NCBI RefSeq assembly: GCF_005080685.1
Contig: NZ_CP039371.1
Location: 1,178,001 to 1,242,000 of the forward strand
Source of the DNA: Pseudomonas putida
GTDB lineage: Bacteria > Pseudomonadota > Gammaproteobacteria > Pseudomonadales > Pseudomonadaceae
Direction of reading: 5' to 3'
DNA: 64,000 nt
Made by a program: the position numbers and the translations under genes. Below the pieces are notes generated by a model that did not search any database, was not told the DNA's origin, and saw only the letters and a program-made list of their open reading frames with translations. Below, in pieces: positions 1-8,911 of this stretch. The first letter of the stretch is position 1. Each line of letters opens with the position of its first letter.

Positions 1-587
1 CAGAGTACCTTGGACAGTCCGCGGCGCCAGGCGCTACGGGCGCTCCACACCAGGCCGGGGGCGTCGATGGCGGTGAACTCCGGCAGTCGATAGAGATGCT
101 GTGGTGTGCTCGTGTAGCGCAGTGGAAGGCGGCGCAAGGCCTGGCGGGTACCCTCGCTCATCAGCCAGGCCGGTGCGACGAAGCCATGGACCGGCCAACC
201 CTGCTGCTGGAAAACCGCCAGCCCTGCCTCCAGGCGTTGCAGGGCCTGGGCTTGGTCGAGGGTGAAGAATTCGCCTTCGTGGGTGTACACACGGCGCATG
301 AAGAATTCTCTGGGGCTGCGCGCCGGGGGGCCATCGTCGGCATGGTAGAAGCCATGCAGGGCCAGTTCGTCGCCCCGTGCCAGGCGCTGTTCCAGCAAAC
401 GGCAGAAATCGGGGGCTCCGGCCAACGCGTTGCGGTGGTGAAAGTCCGGCACCACCAGGCAGGTCATCGGCACGTTACCCAGGGCATCGACGGCCTCGAC
501 GAACGGCTGGTAGTCCGGCCAGGTCTCAGGCGCCATATCGTGCAGCACCAGCATCAGGCTGCGCGGGGCGGTACCGTTTTCAACCAT
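1..587 (-). CDS. DUF2334 polysaccharide-deacetylase-like protein (C-terminus cut off by window edge)
   Basis: About 195 codons are visible from an ATG at 587 to the window edge, so the C-terminal part is missing. The N-terminus has the NodB/DUF2334-like pattern MLVLHDMAPETW, a first beta strand with an HD metal-ligand motif, then CLVVPDFHH and a downstream ELALHGFYH, the usual second metal motif. The family acts on N- or O-acyl groups of cell-envelope glycans; the substrate here is unknown. The start overlaps the end of the upstream glycosyltransferase by 8 nt, which indicates translational coupling and a shared job in building a surface glycan or glycolipid. The start is supported by the overlap. 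Confidence in the family is good; the biological role is inference. Confidence 0.82.
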   Translation of the reverse strand, partial: MVENGTAPRSLMLVLHDMAPETWPDYQPFVEAVDALGNVPMTCLVVPDFHHRNALAGAPDFCRLLEQRLARGDELALHGFYHADDGPPARSPREFFMRRVYTHEGEFFTLDQAQALQRLEAGLAVFQQQGWPVHGFVAPAWLMSEGTRQALRRLPLRYTSTPQHLYRLPEFTAIDAPGLVWSARSAWRRGLSKVL

Positions 588-1701
588 GGGCGCGCACCTG
601 TGGCTGGTGGCCAAGCACCGCCTGGTAGTGTTGCAGCAGGCCACTGACCACGGTATCCCACGAGTAATGCTGCTCGACGTGGCGGCGGGCCTGCATGCCC
701 AACTTGCGTACACCGGCTTCGAACGCCTCGCGCACGGCGTGGGCCATGGCCTGGGCATCGTTGGCCCGGCACAGGCGACCGCACTGCTCGTTGACCAACT
801 CGCCAAAGGCACCTGCACGCACCGCAACCACTGGCGTGGCACTGGCCATCGCTTCGAGGATCACCAGGCCAAAGGTTTCCTGGTCGCCAGCGTGTACCAG
901 CAGGTCGGCGCTGGCCATCAATCGGGCCACTTCATGGGGTGGGCAGAAGTGGTCGATCACGCTGACGTTGTCGGGCACTGCGGCCGGCATGTTCGAGCCT
1001 ACCAGCAGCAAGTGATAGGGGCGGCCCAGACGCTGCATGCATGCGAGCAGCACTGGCAGGTTCTTCTCGCGTGAGCCGCGCCCGGCATAGATCAGCAGCC
1101 GGCTGGTGTCGGGGATGCCGAGCTCGGCGCGTAGCTGCGGATCGCGATGCTCGGGGTGGAAGGTGGCCAGGTCGACACCCAAGCGCTGCACGTGTACATC
1201 GCGCACGCCAAGGCGGCGCAGCTTGTCGGCCATGACCTGGCTGGGCGCCAGGACCCGGTCGAAGTTGCCGTAGAGCTTGCTGACATACGCCTCGACGTTC
1301 GGCGTGAACCAGTTACCCATGCGGTTGCTCACCAACAGCGGCAGGTCGGAGTGATAGAAGCCGATCACCGGCACATCCAGCTTGCGCCGTGCTTCCAGCG
1401 CGGCCCAGGCGGTCAGGTAGGGGTCGCCGACTTCGATCAGGTCGGGCTGTAGTCGTCGCAGCACATTGCACCACGGCGCGAGGCGGACCGGAAAGCGATA
1501 GCCCTTGCCGAAAGGCAGCGGTGGGGCGGGTACCTGGTAGACGCCGTTTTCATGACAGGCGTTGCGACCGGGGATCAACAGGCTGTGGCTTACGCCTGGG
1601 ATGGCGTCGAGACGGTGGTGTTTGGCATCAAGATAGGTACGTACGCCGCCACTGGCCGGGGCGTAGAACATGGTGATGTCGGCGATGTGCACGATCAGCA
1701 T
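580..1701 (-). CDS. GT4-family glycosyltransferase
   Basis: A 373-aa GT-B glycosyltransferase. The N-terminal acceptor domain begins MLIVHIADITMFYAPASGG, whose Gly-rich turn (SGGVRTY) is typical of GT4 enzymes. The C-terminal donor domain has LLIYAGRGSREKNLP, the phosphate-binding GR..EKN motif, and GDQETFGLVILEAMA, the E-x7-E nucleotide-sugar motif. There is no membrane segment, so it is cytosolic or peripheral. It is translationally coupled to the DUF2334 gene (8-nt overlap), which suggests transfer of a sugar that is then deacylated, or a shared envelope glycan. Donor and acceptor cannot be read from the sequence. Confidence 0.88.
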   Translation of the reverse strand: MLIVHIADITMFYAPASGGVRTYLDAKHHRLDAIPGVSHSLLIPGRNACHENGVYQVPAPPLPFGKGYRFPVRLAPWCNVLRRLQPDLIEVGDPYLTAWAALEARRKLDVPVIGFYHSDLPLLVSNRMGNWFTPNVEAYVSKLYGNFDRVLAPSQVMADKLRRLGVRDVHVQRLGVDLATFHPEHRDPQLRAELGIPDTSRLLIYAGRGSREKNLPVLLACMQRLGRPYHLLLVGSNMPAAVPDNVSVIDHFCPPHEVARLMASADLLVHAGDQETFGLVILEAMASATPVVAVRAGAFGELVNEQCGRLCRANDAQAMAHAVREAFEAGVRKLGMQARRHVEQHYSWDTVVSGLLQHYQAVLGHQPQVRAHG

Positions 1702-1820
1702 CCCTCCAGGATCGTCTTCGGGTCTGTCATCCGGCTGTAACCCGCCGGCGATGACGCACCTAGAAGTTGACCTACCTGAAGGATAGTTTGTTCGATCGGG
1801 CTTGGATGGGGTGGGAGATG

Positions 1821-1904
1821 CTTCGCGGGTAAACCACGCCTGCAGGATGATCGAAATCCCTGGGGTCGTACGATTCCTGCAGGCGTGGGTTTACCTGCGA
1901 AAAG
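1821..1904. repeat. REP pair (inverted, BIME-like)
   Basis: Two REP-like arms face each other: cttcgcgggtaaaccacgcc... from 1821 and ...ggcgtgggtttacctgcgaa ending near 1901. Both are variants of the P. putida REP that recurs elsewhere in this window. The pair lies between the GT4 gene start and the chemoreceptor stop, and can fold as a long stem in either transcript. Confidence 0.75.
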
Positions 1905-1921
1905 GCGGCGCGGTCTGTCGG

Positions 1922-3796
1922 TTAAATCCGGAAGCTTCCCACCAGCTGCTTCAGTCGGGTTGCCTGCTGTTCAAGGTCCGAACACGCGCGCAACGTCGCT
2001 TGCAGGTTCTCGACGCCTTCCTGGTTGAGCATGTTGATTTCGTTGATGTCCATGTTGATCGAATCGACCACGGCGGTCTGCTCCTCGGTGGCAGTGGCAA
2101 CCGACTGGTTCATGCCATCGATCTCGCCGATGCGCACGGTCACGCTGTCCAGGCGCTCGCCGGCCTGGTTGGCGATTTCCATGCTGTCCTGGCTGTGGCG
2201 CTGGCTCTGGCCCATGGTCTCGACCGACTCGCGGGCGCCGACCTGCAGCTCCTCGATCATGGTCTGCACCTGTTGCGCCGACTCCTGGGTGCGGTGCGCC
2301 AGGTTGCGTACTTCATCGGCGACCACAGCGAAGCCGCGGCCGGCTTCACCGGCGCGCGCCGCCTCGATCGCAGCGTTGAGCGCCAGCAGGTTGGTCTGCT
2401 GGGAAATGCTGGTGATCACTTCGAGGATCTGGCCGATGTTCACGGTCTTGCTGTTGAGGGTCTCGATGTGCGCGCTGGAGGTGACGATCAGGTCCGACAA
2501 GCGATTCATCGCGTCGATGTTGCGCTCCACTACCTGCTGGCCCTCTTCGGCGAGCAGACGCGCCGAGCTTGCGTGTTGCGAGGCCTGGGCGGCGTTGCCG
2601 GCGATTTCCTGGGCGGCGGCGCCCAGTTCGTTGATGGCGGCGGCGACGCTGTTGGTGCGGTTGGACTGCTCGTCGGAGTTGCTCATCGACGAGTTCGAGG
2701 CGCTGATCACCCGCAGGGCCACTTCGTTGACCTGCTCGGTGGCCGACGACACTTCGCGGATCGATTCGTGGATCCGTTCGACGAAGCGGTTGAAGGCAGC
2801 GCCGAGGATGCCGAACTCGTCGTGATTGTGGATGGCCAGGCGGCGGGTCAGGTCACCTTCGCCTTCGGCGATGTTCTCCATGGCGCGGGTCATGGTGTGC
2901 AGTGGCTGCATCAGCACACGGATCAGCAGGCCGAGCAGGGCGATGATGATCACCACTGCGACCACCGTGGCGATCACCGCCGAGGTGCGGAAGGTGCTGA
3001 GCATGGTGAAGGCCTTGTCCTTGTCCACCGACAGGCCGATGTACCAGTTGGCCGAGGGCAGGCCCTTGATCGGGGTGAAGGTCAGCAGGCGGGCTTGGCC
3101 ATCGGTCTCGACTTCGGTCAGGTCGCTGGTCAGCCTCGGCGGGTTGTTCGGGAACAGGTCCGACAGCGACTTCATCACCAGGGTCTGGTCCGGGTGTACC
3201 AGGATCTTGCCTTGGTCGTTGACCAGGAAGGCATAGCCCATGCCGCCGAAGTTCAGCGAGTTGATGATCTGCACCAGGCCATCGAGGGCCAGGTCGCCAC
3301 CGACCACGCCGACGCTGGACGACACCTTGTCGATGATGCCGATGACCATCTTGTTGGTGGTCATGTCGATGTAGGGTTCGGTGAGCATGACGCCAGTGGC
3401 GTTCATGCCATCCTTGTACCAGGGTCGGGTACGTGGGTCGTAGCCGTCGGGCATGGTCGCATCCGGGCGCACGCTGAAGCCGCCGTCGACCTTGCCCAGG
3501 TACACGGTAAGGAAGCTCGAGGTCAGGGCGCTCTGGCCCATCAGGGTTTCGGCCGTGGCGGGCGACTGGGCGATGTTCTGCGCCAGGTTTTCCACCAGTT
3601 TGATACGGCCATCGAACAGGTTACGAATAGTGGTAGACGTCGATTCGCCCATCTCGGAGAGATAGTTTTCCAGGTTGGCCCTGATCGCATTACGCTGGAG
3701 ATAGTCGTTGTAGAGTGTGAATAGGCTGAAAGCGAGTATCACGATCAGCGAGGCTGCTAAAAGAATCTTGTGGCTGAATCGAAGGCTTCTGTTCAT
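1922..3796 (-). CDS. mcpG: Methyl-accepting chemotaxis protein, dCache type (McpG-like)
   Basis: A 624-aa chemoreceptor, using the ATG at 3796 rather than an upstream in-frame ATG, because the protein then starts with charged residues and TM1 (about 10-29). A periplasmic double-Cache domain follows. It carries the amine/amino-acid-binding signature: Y119, R124, W126 and Y127, then Y142 and D144, and a later D168, as in PctA-type receptors. TM2 (about 275-300), HAMP and a signalling domain with the hairpin tip [20 protein letters not shown] follow. It docks with CheA/CheW at the pole. Gene order matches my recollection of the P. putida GABA receptor McpG; ligand identity is inference. A sigma-28 promoter lies upstream. 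Confidence 0.88.
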   Translation of the reverse strand: MNRSLRFSHKILLAASLIVILAFSLFTLYNDYLQRNAIRANLENYLSEMGESTSTTIRNLFDGRIKLVENLAQNIAQSPATAETLMGQSALTSSFLTVYLGKVDGGFSVRPDATMPDGYDPRTRPWYKDGMNATGVMLTEPYIDMTTNKMVIGIIDKVSSSVGVVGGDLALDGLVQIINSLNFGGMGYAFLVNDQGKILVHPDQTLVMKSLSDLFPNNPPRLTSDLTEVETDGQARLLTFTPIKGLPSANWYIGLSVDKDKAFTMLSTFRTSAVIATVVAVVIIIALLGLLIRVLMQPLHTMTRAMENIAEGEGDLTRRLAIHNHDEFGILGAAFNRFVERIHESIREVSSATEQVNEVALRVISASNSSMSNSDEQSNRTNSVAAAINELGAAAQEIAGNAAQASQHASSARLLAEEGQQVVERNIDAMNRLSDLIVTSSAHIETLNSKTVNIGQILEVITSISQQTNLLALNAAIEAARAGEAGRGFAVVADEVRNLAHRTQESAQQVQTMIEELQVGARESVETMGQSQRHSQDSMEIANQAGERLDSVTVRIGEIDGMNQSVATATEEQTAVVDSINMDINEINMLNQEGVENLQATLRACSDLEQQATRLKQLVGSFRI

Positions 3797-3918
3797 GGCG
3801 TAATCGGTTCCGCTAAGGTTTAAATCGGGTGTTCGCACGCAAATAGCTGCCAAACAGTGCAACATCCCGCTAAGTCCTTTTAGGGTTGTTACTGTCTTTC
3901 ACGCGAATCTCACCGTAG

Positions 3919-3946
3919 ATATCGGCCACTGGGCTGCAAAGCTTGA
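3919..3946 (-). promoter_or_regulatory. Predicted sigma-28 (FliA) promoter of the chemoreceptor
   Basis: On the minus strand TCAAG (3946-3942) is followed after 15 nt by GCCGATAT (3926-3919). This is close to the FliA pattern (T(A/C)AAG...GCCGATAA). It sits about 120 nt upstream of the receptor ATG and points at it, as expected for chemotaxis genes under flagellar control. Confidence 0.6.
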
Positions 3947-3963
3947 ACAGAGGATGAAACAAG

Positions 3964-5439
3964 ATGACGGATACTTCGCAGATAGTGGTAGGGGCCGGCC
4001 AGGACGGTCAGCCAGTCGGCCAGGCCATGCGCCTGGCCAACCGCCACGGGCTGGTCGCCGGTGCCACCGGGACCGGCAAGACCGTCACCCTGCAGCACCT
4101 GGCCGAGGTGTTCAGCGATGCCGGCGTGGCCGTCTTCGCTGCTGATGTGAAGGGTGACCTGTGTGGCCTCGGCGCGGCGGGCGCACCCCAGGGCAAGGTG
4201 GCTGAGCGCATTGCCGGCATGCCGTGGTTGGGGCATGTGCCCAAGGCCTACCCGGTCAGCCTGTGGGACATTGCCGGTCAGTCCGGCCACCCGCTGCGCA
4301 CCACCCTTACCGACATGGGGCCCTTGTTGCTGGGCAACCTGCTGGAACTGACAGACAGCCAGCAAGCGGCGTTGTACGCCGCGTTCAAGGTGGCGGATCG
4401 CGAGGGGTTGCTGCTGCTCGACCTCAAGGACCTCAAGGCGTTGCTGAGCCACCTCAAGGACAACCCGCAGTTGCTTGGCGAGGACAGCGCGCTGATGACC
4501 GGCGCCTCGACCCAGGCCCTGCTGCGACGCCTGGCGACGTTGGAGCAGCAGGGCGCCGAGGCGCTGTTCGGTGAGCCGGCACTGCAGCTCGAAGACCTGT
4601 TGCGGGTCGAGACGGACGGCCGCGGCCGGATTCACCTGCTCGATGCCAGCCGCCTGGTGCACGAGGCGCCGAAAGTCTACGCGACGTTCCTGCTATGGCT
4701 GCTGGCGGAGTTGTTCGAGCAGTTGCCCGAGCGTGGCGATGCCGACAAACCGGTGCTGGCGCTGTTTTTCGACGAGGCCCATTTGCTGTTCAACGGCACG
4801 CCCAAGGCCCTGCAGGACCGCCTCGAGCAGGTGGTGCGGCTGATTCGCTCGAAAGGGGTGGGGGTGTACTTCGTGACCCAGTCGCCGGGTGACCTGCCCG
4901 ATGCCGTGCTGGCTCAGTTGGGCCTGCGTATCCAGCATGGGCTGCGCGCCTTCACCGCCAAGGAGCAGAAGTCGTTGCGCGCCGTGGCTGATGGTTTCCG
5001 CCCCAATCCGGCCTTCAATACCCTCTCGGTGCTCACCGAACTGGGCATTGGCGAGGCGCTGGTCGGCACGCTGGAGGAAAAGGGCACCCCGGCGATGGTC
5101 CAGCGGGTATTGGTGGCACCTCCACAATCGCGGATAGGTCCACTGACCGCGGCCGAGCGCAGCGCCCTGATCGCCTCGTCGCCATTGCTCGGGCGCTATG
5201 ACAAGCCGGTCGATCGCGAATCGGCGTATGAAATGCTGACCCAACGCAAGGGTGAGCCGGTGGAGCCGGCCCCGGTGCCCAAGGCGGACGAGGAAAGCCT
5301 GGCCGACAAGGCCGGGGATTTCCTGCAGAGCGCGGCGGGGCAGGCGATCAAGTCAGCGGTGCGCCAGGCCGCGAACCAGTTGGGGCGCCAGTTGGTGCGC
5401 GGTTTGATGGGGTCGTTGCTGGGCAAGAAGAAAAGGTAA
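3964..5439 (+). CDS. DUF853 / HerA-FtsK-like P-loop ATPase (YjgR family)
   Basis: A 491-aa protein with Walker A GATGTGKT (33-40) near the N-terminus and Walker B LALFFDEAH around 265. RSKGVGVYFVTQSP and an arginine-finger-like region follow, the layout of the HerA/VirB4-like helicase-translocase superfamily. The C-terminal third is the DUF853 region, ending in a basic KKKR tail. No signal or membrane segment is seen, so it is cytosolic. It is transcribed divergently from the chemoreceptor and followed by a REP-like repeat and a strong bidirectional terminator. The cellular role of the family is not established; DNA or protein translocation is only inferred from the fold. Confidence 0.85.
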   Translation: MTDTSQIVVGAGQDGQPVGQAMRLANRHGLVAGATGTGKTVTLQHLAEVFSDAGVAVFAADVKGDLCGLGAAGAPQGKVAERIAGMPWLGHVPKAYPVSLWDIAGQSGHPLRTTLTDMGPLLLGNLLELTDSQQAALYAAFKVADREGLLLLDLKDLKALLSHLKDNPQLLGEDSALMTGASTQALLRRLATLEQQGAEALFGEPALQLEDLLRVETDGRGRIHLLDASRLVHEAPKVYATFLLWLLAELFEQLPERGDADKPVLALFFDEAHLLFNGTPKALQDRLEQVVRLIRSKGVGVYFVTQSPGDLPDAVLAQLGLRIQHGLRAFTAKEQKSLRAVADGFRPNPAFNTLSVLTELGIGEALVGTLEEKGTPAMVQRVLVAPPQSRIGPLTAAERSALIASSPLLGRYDKPVDRESAYEMLTQRKGEPVEPAPVPKADEESLADKAGDFLQSAAGQAIKSAVRQAANQLGRQLVRGLMGSLLGKKKR

Positions 5440-5454
5440 CGCGACGCTGCATTG

Positions 5455-5486
5455 CCTGTAGGAGCCGGCTTGCCGGCGATGAGGCC
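5455..5486. repeat. Single REP-like element
   Basis: cctgtaggagccggcttgcc continuing to gatgaggcc, a known-looking variant of the intergenic P. putida REP, with the internal hairpin gccggc-tt-gccggc. It sits just after the DUF853 stop codon. Confidence 0.55.
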
Positions 5487-5507
5487 CAGACAGATACGAC
5501 ACTCACG

Positions 5508-5535
5508 AAAAAGGCGCCTGCGAAGGCGCCTTTTT
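5508..5535. terminator. Bidirectional rho-independent terminator
   Basis: Perfect inverted repeat aaaaaggcgcc / ggcgcctttttt-type arms around a 6-nt loop, with A-tract before and T-tract after. It serves both convergent genes (DUF853 ATPase and phosphate transporter). Confidence 0.88.
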
Positions 5536-5549
5536 CACAGCAGCATCAC

Positions 5550-7022
5550 TCAGGCCAGCGCCTTGGACGCCAGCCAGAACAGCCCGGCCGCCAGGCCCAT
5601 CGAGGCTGGCAGGGTCAGTACCCAGGCCAACAGGATGGTCTTCACAGTGCCGCCTTGCAGGCCACTCTTGTTGGCGACCATGGTGCCGGCCACGCCGGAC
5701 GACAGTACGTGGGTCGTCGACACAGGCAGGCTGAACACGTTGGCCATGCCGATGGCGCAGGCTGCGGTGATCTGCGCCGACATGCCCTGGGCGTACGTCA
5801 TGCCCTGTTTGCCGATCTTCTCGCCAACGGTCAGGACCACGCGCTTCCAGCCGACCATGGTGCCCAGGCCCAGGGCCAGTGCGACGGCGACGATCACCCA
5901 GAACGGTGCGTATTCGGTGGTGGCGGTCAGGTCCTTGCGCAGCTTCTCGAGGTCGGACTTCTCGCGTGCGTCCAGGCCTGGCAGTTTGCCGACCTTCTTC
6001 GCGGTGTCATCCAGGCACAGCAGGTAACGACGCACTTCCACACGCTTGTCGGCGTCCAGGTCGTGGTAGTCGGTCACGCCCTTGAGCGAGGTCTGCAGGG
6101 CGGCGATGGTCGGTTCGGTCTGCTGCGGGTTGCAACTGAACTGCGCTGGCAGGTCGCCGGACTTGGCCTTGCCCAGGGCCAGGAATTCGCCCAGCGTCGC
6201 TTCGTTGCGCTGGTAGAACTGGCTCATGTGCAGGGTGGCGTCGCGGGTACGCTCGATCTGGTAGGTGGTGCTGTTGAGGTCGAGCACGAACTTGGCCGGG
6301 ACGATACCGATCAGCACCAGCATGATCAGGCCGATGCCTTTCTGGCCATCGTTGGAGCCGTGCACGAAGCTCACGCCCATTGCCGAAATCACCAGTACCA
6401 GACGGTTCCAGAAGGGTGGGTGCTTCTTGTCGTCGAGCTTGCGACGCTGTTCCGGCGTCTTGTGCATCTTCGACAGCGGGCGCCACCATTTCAGCCCGAT
6501 CAGCACCAGCGCGGCCACGGCGAAGCCGGCCAAAGGCGAGACCACCAGCGACAGGCCGATGTCGATCGCCTTCTGCCAGTTGACCCCGTCACCCAACGGG
6601 ATGCCGTTGATCAAGGCGTTGGCCAGACCAACGCCGAGGATCGAGCCGATCAGCGTGTGCGAGCTGGAGGCGGGAATGCCGAAGTACCAGGTGCCCAGGT
6701 TCCAGGTGATGGCAGCGGCCAGCAAGGAGAACACCATGGCCAGGCCATGGCCGGTGTTCACATTGATCAGCAGCTCGACCGGCAGCAGGTGCACGATGGC
6801 ATAGGCCACCCCGACGCCGCCCAGCAGCACGCCGAGGAAGTTGAACACCCCGGAGAAGAATACGGCCAGGTGCGGTGGCATGGCTTTGGTATAGATGACG
6901 GTGGCTACCGCGTTTGCGGTGTCATGAAAGCCATTGATGAACTCGAATGCGAGCACGAAGGTCAGGGCGAGCAGCAGGCTCACCAATACCCAGGCATCCA
7001 GTCCGCTGAATAAATCGATCAT
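5550..7022 (-). CDS. pitA: Low-affinity inorganic phosphate transporter, PitA type
   Basis: A 490-aa PiT-family (PF01384) permease that takes up neutral metal-phosphate with a proton. The start at 7022 (MIDLFSGLDAW) is preferred to an ORF extension lacking hydrophobic character. The paired PiT signatures are present: FEFINGFHDTANAVAT near the N-terminus and SFVHGSNDGQKGIG in the middle, each followed by SxxSHT or STTH (GIPASSSHTLIG; SLPVSTTHVLSSG). About ten membrane segments are interrupted by a large charged loop (around 210-390), which is the form of the longer gammaproteobacterial Pit proteins. It ends against the shared terminator. No Pho box was recognised upstream. Confidence 0.93.
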   Translation of the reverse strand: MIDLFSGLDAWVLVSLLLALTFVLAFEFINGFHDTANAVATVIYTKAMPPHLAVFFSGVFNFLGVLLGGVGVAYAIVHLLPVELLINVNTGHGLAMVFSLLAAAITWNLGTWYFGIPASSSHTLIGSILGVGLANALINGIPLGDGVNWQKAIDIGLSLVVSPLAGFAVAALVLIGLKWWRPLSKMHKTPEQRRKLDDKKHPPFWNRLVLVISAMGVSFVHGSNDGQKGIGLIMLVLIGIVPAKFVLDLNSTTYQIERTRDATLHMSQFYQRNEATLGEFLALGKAKSGDLPAQFSCNPQQTEPTIAALQTSLKGVTDYHDLDADKRVEVRRYLLCLDDTAKKVGKLPGLDAREKSDLEKLRKDLTATTEYAPFWVIVAVALALGLGTMVGWKRVVLTVGEKIGKQGMTYAQGMSAQITAACAIGMANVFSLPVSTTHVLSSGVAGTMVANKSGLQGGTVKTILLAWVLTLPASMGLAAGLFWLASKALA

Positions 7023-7324
7023 GAAGGTTGTCTGGCGGTCATAGGGGGGCCGGATTATGCCAGAAAACCTTGGCAATCGATGCACCCGCTACTGACCGAT
7101 GGCAATCCTGCAAACGGCTTCTCGCACCGGCGAAGCGAAGCGGAAGCTTAGGAAAAGCTGGTTAAATTCGGCTAACGTCTAGAAAAAATCAGAAAATACA
7201 GGGTATTTTTCGAGTACTCATGAATTCAAACGAATGTATGAAATTTGTGTAATTCCATTTCATCTTCAGCCTGGCGGTAAAGATCGGCCCGCCTCGGACG
7301 ACGCGGGCGAGCAGACCATCAGGA
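7023..7324. other. Intergenic region upstream of pitA
   Basis: No gene seen. The segment 7150-7260 is markedly AT-rich, and the pitA promoter (minus strand) probably lies here. A small hairpin gcccgc...gcgggc (7287-7308) follows the stop of the 66-aa gene and may be a weak terminator for it. Confidence 0.4.
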
Positions 7325-7525
7325 TCAAGCGCCGTCGCTGCGCAGTTCCTTTTCCATTTTCTCCAGCTCTTCGTTGAAGGCCTGGTCACGGATGCTGGCG
7401 CGTTTGCGCCATGGTTTACGCTCGGGATCCGGTTGAGCGGCATAGGTGGTGACTTCGCCACCGTAAACTTCCTTGTAACGTTCAGCCTGGCGCTCGAGTT
7501 CGGCGCGCAGTTCGTCTTTCGTCAC
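7325..7525 (-). CDS. Small charged conserved-looking hypothetical protein
   Basis: A 66-aa protein starting at a GTG (7525), VTKDELRAELERQAERYKEV. Translation from an earlier in-frame ATG would add a poor-quality N-terminus, so the GTG is preferred; an AGGT lies about 8 nt upstream. The product is rich in Glu, Lys and Arg, predicted helical at both ends, with a central Pro-containing segment (QPDPERKPWRKR), and no membrane segment or signal. I recall similar small proteins at this place in other pseudomonads, but no function is known to me. Confidence 0.6.
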   Translation of the reverse strand: MTKDELRAELERQAERYKEVYGGEVTTYAAQPDPERKPWRKRASIRDQAFNEELEKMEKELRSDGA

Positions 7526-7779
7526 AGTAGTACCTGATTCAAGTTGAAGGGTCGTTCGCCTGGCGTGCGCAGGAAAGTGCCAGATAGGCATTGCGCCATT
7601 TCCGGTGCGGTATCCAGCCAGTCGCGGAGATTATAGCAATCGAGCAAACACCCGGCAGGCATCTTTACCCAATGTTGACCCGGCGTGACATAGTGTTCGA
7701 GAGCGGGGGAAGTGTATCCATGTGCTCATACCAAGTTTGAAAAGGTTGAGCTGGAAAAGTTCGCAAACGCGCAGGCACA

Positions 7780-7872
7780 AATAAAAACGGCCCCGCACGA
7801 GGCGAGGCCGTTGCCTGGGGACTTCTACGGTGGGTACCTGACCAGTCTCTCCAAAGAAGCCACATGTGGCAT
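7780..7872 (-). ncRNA. Candidate small RNA upstream of the 66-aa gene
   Basis: A GC-rich hairpin (minus strand AACGGCC...GGCCGTT, 7811-7785) followed by a T-run forms a strong rho-independent terminator, yet no ORF precedes it. Upstream on the same strand are TTGACC (7905-7900) and TATACC (7884-7879) with a 15-nt spacer, slightly short for sigma-70. Together they predict a transcript of about 90 nt diverging from pcaR. It could instead be a leader of an unseen message. Prediction only. Confidence 0.35.
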
Positions 7873-7905
7873 GAGCAAGGTATAAGCAAATGTGGCAGCG
7901 GTCAA

Positions 7906-7939
7906 TTGCGATTATCGGCCGTTCGTTCGATAATCGCAC
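7906..7939 (+). promoter_or_regulatory. pcaR promoter with two PcaR boxes
   Basis: GTTCGATAATCGCAC (7925-7939) equals the 15-bp PcaR motif as I recall it from the pca promoters. An opposed copy (ttgcgattatcggcc, 7906-7920) precedes it. The boxes cover a plausible -35 TTGCGA (7906-7911) and -10 GATAAT (7929-7934) with a 17-bp spacer, which fits autoregulation of pcaR. Confidence 0.75.
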
Positions 7940-7966
7940 GAACCAGCGATTTTTTTGAGGTGACCG

Positions 7967-8842
7967 ATGAACGACGAAACCCAGGCCGTCGAGACCGCCA
8001 ACACCGAGCCGGGGCGCGCTGCTGCTCCAGCCCTGGCGCCGCCGATCGTGGCCTCGCCGGCCAAGCGTATCCAGGCTTTCACCGGCGATCCGGACTTCAT
8101 GACCTCCCTGGCCCGAGGCCTGGCAGTGATCCAGGCCTTCCAGGAGCGCAAGCGTCACCTGACCATCGCCCAGATCAGCCACCGCACGGAAATTCCCCGC
8201 GCTGCCGTGCGGCGGTGCTTGCATACACTGATCAAGCTCGGCTACGCCACCACCGACGGCCGCACCTATTCGTTGCTGCCCAAGGTGCTCACCCTGGGCC
8301 ACGCCTACCTGTCGTCGACACCGCTGGCGGTGTCTGCCCAGCCTTATCTGGACCGCATCAGCGACAAACTGCACGAAGCGGCCAACATGGCCACGCTGGA
8401 AGGCGACGACATTCTATATATCGCGCGTTCGGCCACGGTCGAGCGGCTGATCTCGGTCGACCTGTCGGTAGGCGGACGGCTGCCGGCGTACTGCACCTCC
8501 ATGGGGCGTATCCTGCTGGCGGCACTGGACGACACCAGCCTGCGCGAATACCTGGAACGGGCCGACCTCAAGGCGCGCACCAGTCGCACGCTGCACGACG
8601 CCGAATCGCTGTTCGCCTGTATCCAGCAAGTGCGCGAGCAGGGCTGGTGCGTGGTCGACCAGGAGCTGGAGCAGGGCCTGCGCTCGATCGCCGTGCCGAT
8701 CTATGACGCCTCCGGGCAGGTACTGGCGGCGCTCAACGTCAGCACCCATGTCGGCCGGGTGAGCCGCAGCGAGCTGGAGCAGCGCTTCCTGCCGATTCTG
8801 CTGGCGGCCAGCCGCGACCTCTGCCACCAACTGTTTGGCTGA
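7967..8842 (+). CDS. pcaR: PcaR, IclR-family regulator of the beta-ketoadipate pathway
   Basis: A 291-aa IclR-family protein. After a low-complexity Ala/Pro N-terminus, a winged HTH occupies about 45-105 (SLARGLAVIQAFQERKRHLTIAQISHRT...). The effector domain follows, with the family pattern GRLPAYCTSMGRILLAAL and a C-terminal VLAALNVSTHVGR segment. PcaR uses beta-ketoadipate as co-inducer to activate pca genes; this is known for P. putida. It starts the pca block, in the same direction as pcaK, and lies downstream of its own paired PcaR boxes. Length and context are as expected. Confidence 0.95.
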   Translation: MNDETQAVETANTEPGRAAAPALAPPIVASPAKRIQAFTGDPDFMTSLARGLAVIQAFQERKRHLTIAQISHRTEIPRAAVRRCLHTLIKLGYATTDGRTYSLLPKVLTLGHAYLSSTPLAVSAQPYLDRISDKLHEAANMATLEGDDILYIARSATVERLISVDLSVGGRLPAYCTSMGRILLAALDDTSLREYLERADLKARTSRTLHDAESLFACIQQVREQGWCVVDQELEQGLRSIAVPIYDASGQVLAALNVSTHVGRVSRSELEQRFLPILLAASRDLCHQLFG

Positions 8843-8896
8843 TTCAGGGAAGGGGCCCGGCGCGGCCCCATTATCGACCTCTCATGCGCCATTCCT

Positions 8897-8911
8897 GTGC
8901 GATAAACGCAC
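8897..8911 (+). promoter_or_regulatory. PcaR box upstream of pcaK
   Basis: GTGCGATAAACGCAC differs from the pcaR-promoter box at two of 15 positions. It lies about 250 nt upstream of the pcaK ATG, so the pcaK transcript would have a long leader. Confidence 0.6.

Noticed and set aside
1802..3724. 640-codon open frame opposite the chemoreceptor
   Set aside because: No motif or plausible start; arises from GC-rich codon bias antisense to a clear coding gene.
5655..7013. 452-codon open frame opposite pitA
   Set aside because: Gln/Gly/His-rich translation without domain; PitA on the other strand has all family motifs.
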